Assembly (NCBI GenBank): GCA_964617355.1
Contig: CAZTXP010000008.1
Coordinates: 1 to 60,838, forward strand
DNA: 60,838 nucleotides
From: CAZTDU01 sp964617355
GTDB taxonomy: Bacteria; Pseudomonadota; Gammaproteobacteria; Burkholderiales; SG8-39
Direction of reading: 5' to 3'
A program made the translations under genes and the position numbers. Every line of letters begins with the position of its first letter. Position 1 is the first letter of the stretch. Shown in pieces: positions 34,346-42,211 of the stretch. The notes beneath the pieces are model-generated. The model was not told the origin of the DNA, ran no database searches, and was given only the letters and a program-made list of their open reading frames with translations.

Positions 34346-35872
34346 TCAACTCTCGCGGATCATTTCGCGGAAGCGGCCGATCTCGTAGTCGTCGCCGCGC
34401 TCGACGAGCGCCTGCGGCAGGTAGACGTGCTGGCGCCCGCCGGTGCCGGCCATCTCGAGGTTCTGGCCCGGCGCGAACACGCCCGGCTTCAGCACGATGC
34501 GCGCCTCGCCGGATTCGGGCTCCGCGCTCCGCAGCAGCACGCCCGCCTCGCTGGTGCCGAACGCGCCGGCGATGGTGAACGACGCCGCGAGCGGTGCCTT
34601 GGTGAGCGTCTGGATGCCGATGCGCGCCTGCTGGCCCGAGGTCTTGTTCACGCGCCGCACGAGGCCGACCACCCAGTTGCTGCCGCCGTCGGGCTGCATC
34701 GCGAGCAGCGCACCGACCTTCAGCCAGTCGCCCTTCACCTGCGGCACCAGCGCGCCGAAGCCGCCGGCACTGACGTTCTCGACGATCCAGTTCTCGATGT
34801 CCTTGGCCTCGAAGTCGAGCGAGTCGCCGACGGGATTGCCGAGCGCGGTGAACACCGCGTCGAGCCCGTGCGTCACCGACAGCCGAGACTTGACCGCGTG
34901 GCGCTGCGCGCGGCGCTCCGGCGGCGCGCTCGACCAGTGCATCGCGAGGTGGCGCAGCACGTCCAGCACCGCCTCGGTCTCGGTCATCGCGCCCTGCAGC
35001 AGTTCGGGCGGCGCGCGGCCGGCCGACTGGATGCGCTCGACCTGCGCCTCGATCTCGGCGCGCGGCGCGCTGGCGCCGAGGTAGCGCACGCCCGGCCCGA
35101 CCGGCGGCGTGCGCAGCATGCGCTGCGCAGGCAGCGGCTGCGCGAGGTCGATCCAGAAGGCGTGCTCGTCGCCGCGGGCCGCGGCGAGCGTGAAGCGCGC
35201 CGCGTGGTCCGACACCAGGCGCTCGACGAAGTCGGCCTCCACCGGCAGCAGGCTGTCGGGCGAGCTCGCGCTGAACATCGCGATCTTGAGGTACTCGCGC
35301 TGCGCCGTGGTCTCGGCGCCGCCGGCATACGGCGTGCAGCTCGCGGTCGCGGCGCCACGCGCCTCGGCGAACGCATAGATGTTGTTGACGATGCCCCAGA
35401 CCGACAGCTCCATCGGGCCGTAGCGCAGGTGCATCCACTTCACCTGCTGGCCGAGGCTGCGCAGCGCGCGGCACAGCACCACGGGCAACTGCGCCTTGGC
35501 GGCATCGATGCCCTTGGCGCCCTGCACGTAGAGGTCGATCGCGCGCGCGTAGGCGATGCCCGCGGCCTTCCAGTAACCCTGCACCGCGGTCCAGATGCGG
35601 TTCTCGGTGAAACGCGAGGGCCGGGAGCTGCCCGAGTAGTCGCGCGCGAGCCGGCGCAGCCGCGGCTGCGCGGCGTCGTCGACCATCAGCAGGGTCTGGA
35701 TGCGATCCAGCGGCTTGAAGCCCTCGACGGTCGACGTGGAGTCCAGCCAGTGCGAGAGTTCCTCGAGCGCCTTGAAGGCGTCGTCCGCCGGCAGGGCGTC
35801 CAGGATGCGCCTGGCTTCCTTGGGATCGGCGAGCGGATGGTCCGGCTTGCCGCCTCCGAACAGCTTGAGCAT
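34346..35872 (-). CDS. Conserved protein of unknown function with PilZ-like C-terminal region
   Basis: A 508-residue cytoplasmic protein with no signal peptide or membrane helix. The N-terminal two thirds is helical (LADPKEARRILDALPADDAF; YWKAAGIAYARAIDLYVQGA). The last ~170 residues contain NWIVENVSAGGFGALVPQ and a beta-rich stretch that look like a PilZ-type barrel, though the RxxxR di-GMP motif is not clear. It is divergent from the receiver-kinase gene at 36009 and may be its partner. I do not recognise a named family or function. Confidence 0.7.
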   Translation of the reverse strand: MLKLFGGGKPDHPLADPKEARRILDALPADDAFKALEELSHWLDSTSTVEGFKPLDRIQTLLMVDDAAQPRLRRLARDYSGSSRPSRFTENRIWTAVQGYWKAAGIAYARAIDLYVQGAKGIDAAKAQLPVVLCRALRSLGQQVKWMHLRYGPMELSVWGIVNNIYAFAEARGAATASCTPYAGGAETTAQREYLKIAMFSASSPDSLLPVEADFVERLVSDHAARFTLAAARGDEHAFWIDLAQPLPAQRMLRTPPVGPGVRYLGASAPRAEIEAQVERIQSAGRAPPELLQGAMTETEAVLDVLRHLAMHWSSAPPERRAQRHAVKSRLSVTHGLDAVFTALGNPVGDSLDFEAKDIENWIVENVSAGGFGALVPQVKGDWLKVGALLAMQPDGGSNWVVGLVRRVNKTSGQQARIGIQTLTKAPLAASFTIAGAFGTSEAGVLLRSAEPESGEARIVLKPGVFAPGQNLEMAGTGGRQHVYLPQALVERGDDYEIGRFREMIRES

Positions 35873-36008
35873 GGGAACGGGACTCGGCGCGGCGTCAGTG
35901 GGAAGGCGGGCATCCTATCACGCACCCCTGCGCGACCCGGACAGTAGAATAAGCGTGCGCCGGCTCGAGGCGCTTCCCGCCCCGCGCCATCGTCCCCGTG
36001 CCCCGCCC

Positions 36009-37259
36009 ATGCGCTTCCTGATCGTCGCCGACGCGCCCGCGCATCGCGCCTCGTTCGTCGAGTGGCTGGCACGCGGCTGGCCGCAGGCGGAGCTGCGCCA
36101 GTGGGCGCCTGCCGAGCGCGGCCATCCCGGGCACGCGCTGCGCGACACGCGCTTCGACGCCGTCATCCTCGACTCGGGCGACGAGCCGGAGGCCGGCATC
36201 GCGCAGGTCGCGGAGATCCGCCAGAGCCCCGACGCGCCGCCGGTGATCCTCGTCTCCGACCAGGGCAGCGAGCACCTCGCGGTGAAGGCGATGCGCGCCG
36301 GCGCCGCCGACTTCCTTTCGCAGGCGCTGATGACCGAGGCGCGCCTGCTGCGCGCGGTGGGCGACGCGGTGAAGGAGGAAGCCGCGCGCCGGGTGGACGC
36401 GACGAACCCGATCCCGCGCTATCTCCGCACCGTGGAACTCGACGTGCGGCGCATCGGCAAGGCACTTGGCGACGACGGCCCGCCGATCCCGGGCTATCGC
36501 ATCCTGCGCATGATCGGGCAGGGCGGCATGGGGCAGGCCTACCTCGCCGAGCGCGAGCACGACGCGCTGCAGCTGGTGCTGAAGACGCTCGACCCGGCAC
36601 TGCGCGGCGACCGCGTATTCCGCGAACGCTTCGTGCGCGAGTACAAGCTGGTAGCGAGCCTCGAGAACGAGCACGTGGCGCGCATCTACGACCAGGGCTT
36701 CGCCGGCGAGGTGGCGTACATCGCGATGGAGTACTTCCCCGGCGGTACGCTGGCGGCGCGCATCCGCGAGGGCTTCACCTCGATCGCGGCGCTGCGCCTC
36801 ACGGCGCAACTCGCGCGCGCGCTCGACGCCATCCACTCGCGCGGCATCGTGCACCGCGACCTGAAGCCGCAGAACATCCTCTTCCGCGACAACGGGCGCC
36901 CGGCGATCGTCGACTTCGGCCTCGCACGCAACATCGACGCCGCGTCCTCGCTCACCGAGGTCGGCGAGGTGATCGCCACGCCGCGCTACATGAGCCCGGA
37001 GCAGTGCCAGGGCTTCCCGGCCGATGCGCGCTCGGACCTCTACAGCCTCGGCGCGATCTTCTACGAGATGCTCTCCGGGCGTAAGCTCTACGCCGAGGAG
37101 AACAACGCGGAACTGGTCACCATGCACGTGCACGGCCCCCTGCCCCTGCTGCCGGCCCGCCTAGCGGGATACCAGCCGATCCTCGACCGGCTGCTCGCCA
37201 AGGACCCGGCCGAGCGCTTCCAGAGCGCGCGCGAGCTGTTCTCGACGATCGCGGTCTAG
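36009..37259 (+). CDS. Receiver domain fused to a Ser/Thr protein kinase
   Basis: A 416-residue fusion. Residues 1-120 form a response-regulator fold with Asp8 and the acceptor Asp55 (FDAVILDSGD), but the conserved lysine is replaced (Ser104 in DFLSQA). Residues 163-416 form a Hanks-type kinase: glycine loop GQGGMGQAY (170-178), Lys192, HRDLKPQNI with Asp284, DFG (302-304) and TPRYMSPEQ. All catalytic residues are present. There is no membrane anchor. Possibly a phosphorelay signal controls Ser/Thr phosphorylation. A TAGAAT at 35945-35950 may be its -10. It ends three bases before thyA. Confidence 0.92.
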   Translation: MRFLIVADAPAHRASFVEWLARGWPQAELRQWAPAERGHPGHALRDTRFDAVILDSGDEPEAGIAQVAEIRQSPDAPPVILVSDQGSEHLAVKAMRAGAADFLSQALMTEARLLRAVGDAVKEEAARRVDATNPIPRYLRTVELDVRRIGKALGDDGPPIPGYRILRMIGQGGMGQAYLAEREHDALQLVLKTLDPALRGDRVFRERFVREYKLVASLENEHVARIYDQGFAGEVAYIAMEYFPGGTLAARIREGFTSIAALRLTAQLARALDAIHSRGIVHRDLKPQNILFRDNGRPAIVDFGLARNIDAASSLTEVGEVIATPRYMSPEQCQGFPADARSDLYSLGAIFYEMLSGRKLYAEENNAELVTMHVHGPLPLLPARLAGYQPILDRLLAKDPAERFQSARELFSTIAV

Positions 37260-37262
37260 CCC

Positions 37263-38075
37263 ATGGTCCCGAATCCCGGCGAACGACAGTACCTCGACCT
37301 GCTCGCGCACGTGCTCGCCGAGGGCGCCGAGAAGGGCGATCGCACCGGCACCGGCACGCGCTCGGTGTTCGGCTGGCAGATGCGCTTCCCGCTCGGCGAG
37401 TCGTTCCCGCTGCTCACCACCAAGAAGCTGCACTGGAAATCGATCGCGTACGAACTGCTGTGGTTCCTGCGCGGCGACACCAACGTGCGCTGGCTGCAGG
37501 AACAGGGCGTGACGATCTGGGACGAATGGGCCGACGCGAGCGGCGACCTCGGCCCGGTGTACGGCTACCAGTGGCGCCACTGGCGCACGCCCGACGGCCG
37601 CGAGATCGACCAGATCCGCGACGTCGTCGCGCAGATCCGCGCGAAGCCGGATTCGCGCCGCCACGTGGTCACGGCGTGGAACCCGGCCGACGTCGACCGC
37701 ATGGCGCTGCCGCCCTGCCACGCGCTCTTCCAGTTCTACGTCGCCAACGGCCGCCTGTCGTGCCAGCTCTACCAGAGGAGCGCCGATCTGTTCCTCGGCG
37801 TGCCGTTCAACATCGCCTCGTACGCGCTGCTGACGCTGATGGTGGCGCAGGCGACCGGGCTCGCGCCGGGCGACTTCGTGCACACGCTGGGCGACGCGCA
37901 CCTGTACTCGAACCACGTGGAGCAGGCGCGCGAGCAGCTCTCGCGCGCGCCGCGTGCGTTCCCGCGGCTGCGGCTGAATCCCGACGTGAAGGACCTCTTC
38001 GCGTTCCGCTACGAGGACTTCGCGCTGGAAGGCTACGACCCGTACCCCGCGATCAAGGCGCCGATCGCAGTGTGA
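37263..38075 (+). CDS. thyA: Thymidylate synthase ThyA
   Basis: A 270-residue enzyme that makes dTMP from dUMP with methylene-tetrahydrofolate. It has RTGTGTRSVFGWQMRF (dUMP phosphate site), the catalytic Cys near residue 152 (LPPCHALFQF), QRSADLFLGVPFNIASYA and the closing IKAPIAV. Length is as expected. It starts three bases after the kinase gene. folA, its usual metabolic partner, lies 3.6 kb downstream on the same strand, separated by an opposite-strand module. Confidence 0.97.
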   Translation: MVPNPGERQYLDLLAHVLAEGAEKGDRTGTGTRSVFGWQMRFPLGESFPLLTTKKLHWKSIAYELLWFLRGDTNVRWLQEQGVTIWDEWADASGDLGPVYGYQWRHWRTPDGREIDQIRDVVAQIRAKPDSRRHVVTAWNPADVDRMALPPCHALFQFYVANGRLSCQLYQRSADLFLGVPFNIASYALLTLMVAQATGLAPGDFVHTLGDAHLYSNHVEQAREQLSRAPRAFPRLRLNPDVKDLFAFRYEDFALEGYDPYPAIKAPIAV

Positions 38076-38111
38076 AAAAAAGCGGCCCGCGTTCAGGGGG
38101 GAGCGGGCCGC
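38075..38111 (-). terminator. Rho-independent terminator of the small membrane protein gene
   Basis: A 9-bp perfect stem (GCGGCCCGC at 38082-38090, GCGGGCCGC at 38103-38111) with a 12-base loop. Read on the minus strand it is followed by seven T residues (38081-38075). This ends transcription from the sigma-54 driven gene at 38490. On the plus strand no T-run follows, so it would be weak for thyA. Confidence 0.8.
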
Positions 38112-38166
38112 GTGAAGCTGCTACTCAGGGGGTTTCAGTCTTCGTCGATAGCGCCTCCTCGCCTGG

Positions 38167-38490
38167 TCAGAAGATGCCGGTCATCCCGAAGCGCACGGCA
38201 TACACCAGCCCGGCGGCCGTGAAGCCGTACACCACGAGGTCCGAGAATCGGGTGCGGTGGCCGTAGCCCGCGTACGAGCGCGAGAACCACGACACCATCC
38301 CGAGGAAGGCCAGCGCGGCGAGCACCACGAGGCCCGAAGTGATGCCGCGCCCGAAGGCCTGCGCGATCCACCCGCCGGGCGCGAGCAGCTTGTAGATCGT
38401 GCCGGTGATGCCGAGCAGCATCAGCACCAGCACGCCGAAGCCGAAGAGCGCCTGGCCGAGTCCTTGCGACGATTGCCGGATGTTTTCCAT
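38167..38490 (-). CDS. Small three-helix inner-membrane protein under a sigma-54 promoter
   Basis: A 107-residue protein with three hydrophobic segments (about 13-36, 51-68, 84-101) and short loops. I recognise no family. The start ATG at 38490 is preceded by AAAGGAG. A canonical sigma-54 element lies 31 bases upstream of the start, an inverted repeat covers the leader, and a strong terminator follows the stop, so it is a monocistronic, independently controlled unit. The sigma-54 activator GlrR is encoded directly upstream on the same strand, so this protein is a likely GlrR target, perhaps an envelope-stress effector. Confidence 0.8.
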   Translation of the reverse strand: MENIRQSSQGLGQALFGFGVLVLMLLGITGTIYKLLAPGGWIAQAFGRGITSGLVVLAALAFLGMVSWFSRSYAGYGHRTRFSDLVVYGFTAAGLVYAVRFGMTGIF

Positions 38491-38518
38491 TTGTGTGCAC
38501 CGCTCCTTTCACACAAAT
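38489..38518 (-). repeat. 9-bp perfect inverted repeat over the leader of the small membrane protein gene
   Basis: On the minus strand ATTTGTGTG and CACACAAAT enclose a 12-base spacer that contains the ribosome site AAAGGAG. The second arm runs into the ATG. If transcribed fully it would place the ribosome site in a loop and the start codon at the stem base. The predicted start of transcription (near 38511) falls inside the first arm, so it may instead be a DNA-level operator. Confidence 0.55.
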
Positions 38519-38521
38519 CTT

Positions 38522-38537
38522 TGCAACCGCCGTGCCA
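38522..38537 (-). promoter_or_regulatory. Sigma-54 (RpoN) promoter
   Basis: Reading the minus strand, TGGCAC-GGCGG-TTGCA has the GG and GC doublets exactly ten bases apart, matching the RpoN consensus TGGCAC-N5-TTGCA at every defined position. Transcription would begin near 38511 and run into the gene at 38490. Confidence 0.85.
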
Positions 38538-38578
38538 GCGCAAGTGCCCCTATAGGAATCAGGCGCTTGCGCGCGCCG

Positions 38579-38626
38579 CGTGACGTCGTTCACGAGCCGC
38601 TCGCGCGCGAAACCGTCGCGCGACGG
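38579..38626. promoter_or_regulatory. Two palindromes upstream of the sigma-54 promoter, candidate activator sites
   Basis: CGTGA-N6-TCACG at 38579-38594 and the 14-bp palindrome CCGTCGCGCGACGG at 38613-38626 lie 40-90 bases upstream of the RpoN element, where enhancer-binding proteins usually bind. Either could be a GlrR site. The high GC content makes chance palindromes likely. Confidence 0.35.
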
Positions 38627-38678
38627 CGACGCCGGAGTTCACGCTTGGCGCAAGTGCTTGATCGGGCGAGGGATCGGG

Positions 38679-38710
38679 CTGTCGGCGCGCCGCTACGCGC
38701 GCGCCGACAG
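38679..38710. repeat. 12-bp stem inverted repeat after glrR, enhancer or terminator candidate
   Basis: CTGTCGGCGCGC and GCGCGCCGACAG face each other across eight bases, 11 bases past the glrR stop. On the minus strand no T-run follows, which argues against an intrinsic terminator. It has TGTC and GACA at its ends; E. coli GlrR is known to recognise TGTC/GACA half-sites, though with a shorter spacing than here. Confidence 0.4.
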
Positions 38711-38720
38711 GACGACGCGG

Positions 38721-40103
38721 CTAGAGGTGCGCGTCGGCGGAAGCCGCAGCAGCGTTGGCCCGCGGCTTGAACATCGACGGCTCGAGCGCGTGGCGCTCCA
38801 GGAGCCGGTAGAACTCGGTGCGGTTGCGGCCCGCGAGGCGCGCGGCCTGCGTGACGTTGCCGGCGGTGACCTTGAGGATGCGCACGAGGTAGTCGCGCTC
38901 GAATCCCTTCCTCGCCTCGTCGAGCGTGCGGCGGTAGTTCTGGCCGGCGTCGATCGCCTGGCGCACCAGCGACTCGGGGATCACCTCGGTGGTGGCAAGC
39001 GCCACCGTCTGCTCCACCGCATTCAGCAGCTGGCGCACGTTGCCGGGCCAGTGCGCGGCGACCAGCGCCTCCATCGCCTCGGGCGAGAACGCCAGCCGCC
39101 GGCGCCCGTAGCGCTCGGCGAGCCGCGCGAGGAAGTGCTGCGCGAGCAGCGGCACGTCCTCGCGTCGCTCCTCGAGCGAGGGCAGCGCGAGCTTCACCAC
39201 GTTCAGCCGGTAGAAGAGGTCCTCGCGGAACTCGCCCGCGGCGACGCGCTCCTCGAGCTTCCGGTGCGTCGCGCAGACGATGCGAACGTCGACCGGCACG
39301 GTCTCGCTGGTGCCGACCGGGCGGATCGCGCGCTCCTCGATCGCGCGCAGCAGCTTCACCTGCAGCGCGAGCGGCATGTCGCCGATCTCGTCGAGGAACA
39401 GCGTACCGCCCTCGGCGGCCTGGAAGAGCCCCTTGCGGTCGGCGGTGGCGCCAGTGAAGGAACCCTTGCGGTGGCCGAAGAGTTCCGATTCGAGCAGGCC
39501 CTCGGGGATCGCGCCGCAGTTCACGGCGACGAACGCCGCGCCGGCACGGCGGCTCGCGCGATGGATCGCGCGCGCGAGCACTTCCTTGCCGGCGCCGCTC
39601 GGGCCGGTGAGGCACACGCTGGCGCCGGTGGCGGCGACGCGCTGCGCCTGCTGCAGCAGTTCCTCCATCAGCGGCGAGCGCGTGATCACCTCGGCGCGCC
39701 AGTCCTCGGCGTCCGCCGGCTCGCTGGTGAGCCGCAGCGCATCGGCCACGGTGTCGAGCAGCGCCTTGCCGTCGAAGGGCTTGGTGAGGAAGCCGAACAC
39801 GCCCTTCCTCGTCGCGGCGACCGCTTCGGGTATGGTGCCGTGCGCGGTGAGGATGATCACCGGGATGGCGTGCGACTGGCGCCGGATCTCGTCGTAGAGG
39901 GCGAGGCCGTCCATGCCCTCCATGCGCAGGTCGGTGATCACCAGGCGCGGGCGCGACACGGCGAGGCTGACGAGCGCGGCCTCGCCGGAAGCCACCGCGG
40001 TCACCGCATAGCCGGCGGACTGCAGCCGCATGGAGATGAGCTGCAGCAGGTCTCGGTCGTCGTCGACGAGGAGGATGCGGACGGGATCGTTCGTCTGGGT
40101 CAT
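38721..40103 (-). CDS. glrR: Sigma-54-dependent response regulator GlrR (NtrC family)
   Basis: A 460-residue activator. The receiver domain has Asp14-Asp15, phospho-acceptor Asp58 (VITDLRM) and Lys108 (LTKPF). The AAA+ domain has Walker A GPSGAGKE (167-174) and the sigma-54 contact loop GSFTGA (214-219, first position GS rather than GA). A C-terminal Fis-type helix-turn-helix follows (GNVTQAARLAGRNRTEFYRLL). I chose ATG 40103 because GGAGGT precedes it by seven bases; ATG 40151, which overlaps the glrK stop, would add 16 residues. The likely target is the RpoN promoter at 38522-38537. Confidence 0.93.
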   Translation of the reverse strand: MTQTNDPVRILLVDDDRDLLQLISMRLQSAGYAVTAVASGEAALVSLAVSRPRLVITDLRMEGMDGLALYDEIRRQSHAIPVIILTAHGTIPEAVAATRKGVFGFLTKPFDGKALLDTVADALRLTSEPADAEDWRAEVITRSPLMEELLQQAQRVAATGASVCLTGPSGAGKEVLARAIHRASRRAGAAFVAVNCGAIPEGLLESELFGHRKGSFTGATADRKGLFQAAEGGTLFLDEIGDMPLALQVKLLRAIEERAIRPVGTSETVPVDVRIVCATHRKLEERVAAGEFREDLFYRLNVVKLALPSLEERREDVPLLAQHFLARLAERYGRRRLAFSPEAMEALVAAHWPGNVRQLLNAVEQTVALATTEVIPESLVRQAIDAGQNYRRTLDEARKGFERDYLVRILKVTAGNVTQAARLAGRNRTEFYRLLERHALEPSMFKPRANAAAASADAHL

Positions 40104-40147
40104 GGTCGGGACCTCCAGGTGATGCGGGTTGCGCTTCGAAAGCGGGT

Positions 40148-41632
40148 TCATGCGGCGCGCACCGCCATCGACGGCGGCGCGACGGGCAGCGTGACGCGGA
40201 AATGGCCGCCGTTGCGGCCGGGAACGACGGCGATGCGGCCGCCGTGCGCCTGCGCGTACTCGCGCGCGATGGCGAGGCCGAGGCCGCTGCCGGCGACGCG
40301 GCCGCCGGCGGTGGCGCGGCCACGGAAGAAGGTGTCGAAGATCGCCTCGCGCTCGCCCTCGGGCACGCCGGGGCCGGTGTCGAGCACGTCGATCGCCACG
40401 CCGCCGGACTCGCCGCAGGCGTGCACGCGCACCTCGCCGCCGGGGGGCGTGAACTTAACTGCGTTGCCGATCAGGTTGTCGAGGATGGAGCCGAGCTTCT
40501 CGGCGTCCGCCACCAGCGCCACCGGCCGCGTCTCGACCTCGAAGCGCTGGCCCTTGGCCTGCGCGGCGAGGCGGTGCGTGCCGGCCACGCGGTCGATCAG
40601 GCGGTCGAGCTGCACGCGGTCGACGTCCAGCGAGGACGCGGCGTACACGGCGCGCTGGTAGTCGAGCAGCTCGTCGATCATGCGCTGCAGCCGCAAGCTG
40701 TTCTCTCGCATGATGCCGACGACCTGCCGCTGCGAGGGCGCAAGCTCGCCGGCGACGCCGTCCTGCAGCAGTTCCGCGCCTTCGCGCAGCGCGGTGAGCG
40801 GCGTCTTCAGCTCGTGCGACAGGTGGCGGATGAAGCGGTTCTTCTGCTCCTCGAGTTCGGTGAGGCGCCGGCGCAGCCAGTCGAGGCGCTCGCCGACGTC
40901 GCGCAGGTCCTGCGGGCCGCTGACCGCGATCGGGCTGGCGAAGTCGGCGCTGCCCAGGCGCCGGATCGCGGCGTCGAGCTCGGAGATCGGGCGCGCGATG
41001 ATGCGCGTGAGGAACAGCGCCACCGCGAGCGCGAACGCGGTGCAGACGAGGAGCAGCACGGCGATCTGCCACTGCACCGCCTCGGCCGCCGAGCGCAGCC
41101 GCTCGGCCTCGCGGTCGGCGGCGAGGTAGCTGATGGCGAGCGCCTCGTAGCCGCTGTCGGCGAGTTCCGCGGTGCGCTGGTGCACGACCCTGGGGTCGAG
41201 CTTCGCGCCGGGCGTGACCAGCAGTTCGTGCAGCGCCTGCTCGTGCGCGACGGTGCGGTAGACCACGCCGAGCTGCTCGACGTCCATCGGCAGGCGCGAG
41301 AGCTCCGCCGCGACGGTCTTGAAGCTGCGGTGCACGCGCTGGTAGTCGGCCACGAGTTCCGCGCTTGGCTCGAGGGCGAGCTGGTGCGCCAGGCGCTCGA
41401 TGGACGCGATGCGGTTGACGAGCGATCGGCTGGCGCGCGCGGCCTGCGCGGCGTTGAACACCGCCGTCGCGCTGCGCTCGGAGAGCTTCTCGATGTTCCA
41501 TGACGACCACGCGAGGCCGCCCGCGAGCGGCGCCGCCACCAGCAGGAAGCCACACAGCAGCAGGCCGAAGAACGAGCGCGGGTAGCGGCGCGGCGCTCGC
41601 GCGACCGTCATCCCGGTGTCCGGCGTCTCCAT
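40148..41632 (-). CDS. glrK: Sensor histidine kinase GlrK (QseE-like)
   Basis: A 494-residue membrane kinase: TM1 about 21-43, a ~145-residue helical periplasmic sensor, TM2 about 188-210, HAMP, then the phosphorylated His273 (FIRHLSHELKTPL). The ATP-binding domain has the N-box (LDNLIGNAVKFTPPGG) and GSGLGLAIAREY. It phosphorylates GlrR, whose coding region follows directly. In enterics the pair answers envelope signals and drives a small RNA; here the adjoining membrane-protein gene seems to be a target. Confidence 0.93.
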   Translation of the reverse strand: METPDTGMTVARAPRRYPRSFFGLLLCGFLLVAAPLAGGLAWSSWNIEKLSERSATAVFNAAQAARASRSLVNRIASIERLAHQLALEPSAELVADYQRVHRSFKTVAAELSRLPMDVEQLGVVYRTVAHEQALHELLVTPGAKLDPRVVHQRTAELADSGYEALAISYLAADREAERLRSAAEAVQWQIAVLLLVCTAFALAVALFLTRIIARPISELDAAIRRLGSADFASPIAVSGPQDLRDVGERLDWLRRRLTELEEQKNRFIRHLSHELKTPLTALREGAELLQDGVAGELAPSQRQVVGIMRENSLRLQRMIDELLDYQRAVYAASSLDVDRVQLDRLIDRVAGTHRLAAQAKGQRFEVETRPVALVADAEKLGSILDNLIGNAVKFTPPGGEVRVHACGESGGVAIDVLDTGPGVPEGEREAIFDTFFRGRATAGGRVAGSGLGLAIAREYAQAHGGRIAVVPGRNGGHFRVTLPVAPPSMAVRAA

Positions 41633-41637
41633 GTTCC

Positions 41638-41643
41638 TATAAT
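41638..41643 (+). promoter_or_regulatory. folA: -10 element of the folA promoter
   Basis: A perfect TATAAT stands 32 bases before the folA start, in otherwise GC-rich sequence. No good -35 is visible at 16-18 bases, so it may need an activator or be a modest promoter. It lies between the divergent glrK and folA starts. Confidence 0.55.
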
Positions 41644-41674
41644 GCAGCGCAAGAGATCGTCCGGGAGAGGGGAA

Positions 41675-42211
41675 ATGTCACAGGATGCATCCGGCACCGC
41701 GCCGGGCGAGCAATACGTCACGCCGCGGGTGACCCTGATCGCGGCGGTGTCGGCCAATGGCGTCATCGGCGCCGGCGGCCGGTTGCCGTGGCGACTGCCG
41801 GAGGACTTGAAGTTCTTCAAGGCGCAGACGCTCGGCCATCCGGTCATCATGGGCAGGCGCACCTGGGAATCCATCGGCCGCCCGCTGCCGGGTCGCCGCA
41901 ACATCGTCGTCTCGCGCAACGCCAGCCTCGCCGCGGAAGGCGCCGAGGTCGCGCCCACGCTCGAGGACGCGATCGCACGCTGCGCAGGTGCGCCGGAAGC
42001 CTTCGTGATCGGCGGCGGCGACCTCTACCGCGCAGCGCTGCCGCGGGCGACGCGCATCATCCTCACCGAGATCCGCAAGGCCTTCGACGGCGACGTGCGC
42101 TTCCCCGAGTTCGATCGCCGCGAATGGCGCGAAGCGCGCCGCGAACCCCATGCCCCGGAGGGCGGGCTCGCGCACGATTTCGTCTGGTACGAGCGCGCGG
42201 GCGCCGGCTAG
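41675..42211 (+). CDS. folA: Dihydrofolate reductase FolA
   Basis: A 178-residue enzyme that reduces dihydrofolate with NADPH, serving ThyA. VTLIAAVSANGVIGAGGRLPWRLPEDLKFFK is the family opening, followed by HPVIMGRRTWESIGRPLPGR and EAFVIGGGDLYRAALP. I chose ATG 41675, which has GAGAGGGGA in front; an ATG at 41642 falls in the -10 element. About 20 extra N-terminal residues precede the fold. The stop overlaps the convergent decarboxylase gene by four bases. Confidence 0.95.
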   Translation: MSQDASGTAPGEQYVTPRVTLIAAVSANGVIGAGGRLPWRLPEDLKFFKAQTLGHPVIMGRRTWESIGRPLPGRRNIVVSRNASLAAEGAEVAPTLEDAIARCAGAPEAFVIGGGDLYRAALPRATRIILTEIRKAFDGDVRFPEFDRREWREARREPHAPEGGLAHDFVWYERAGAG

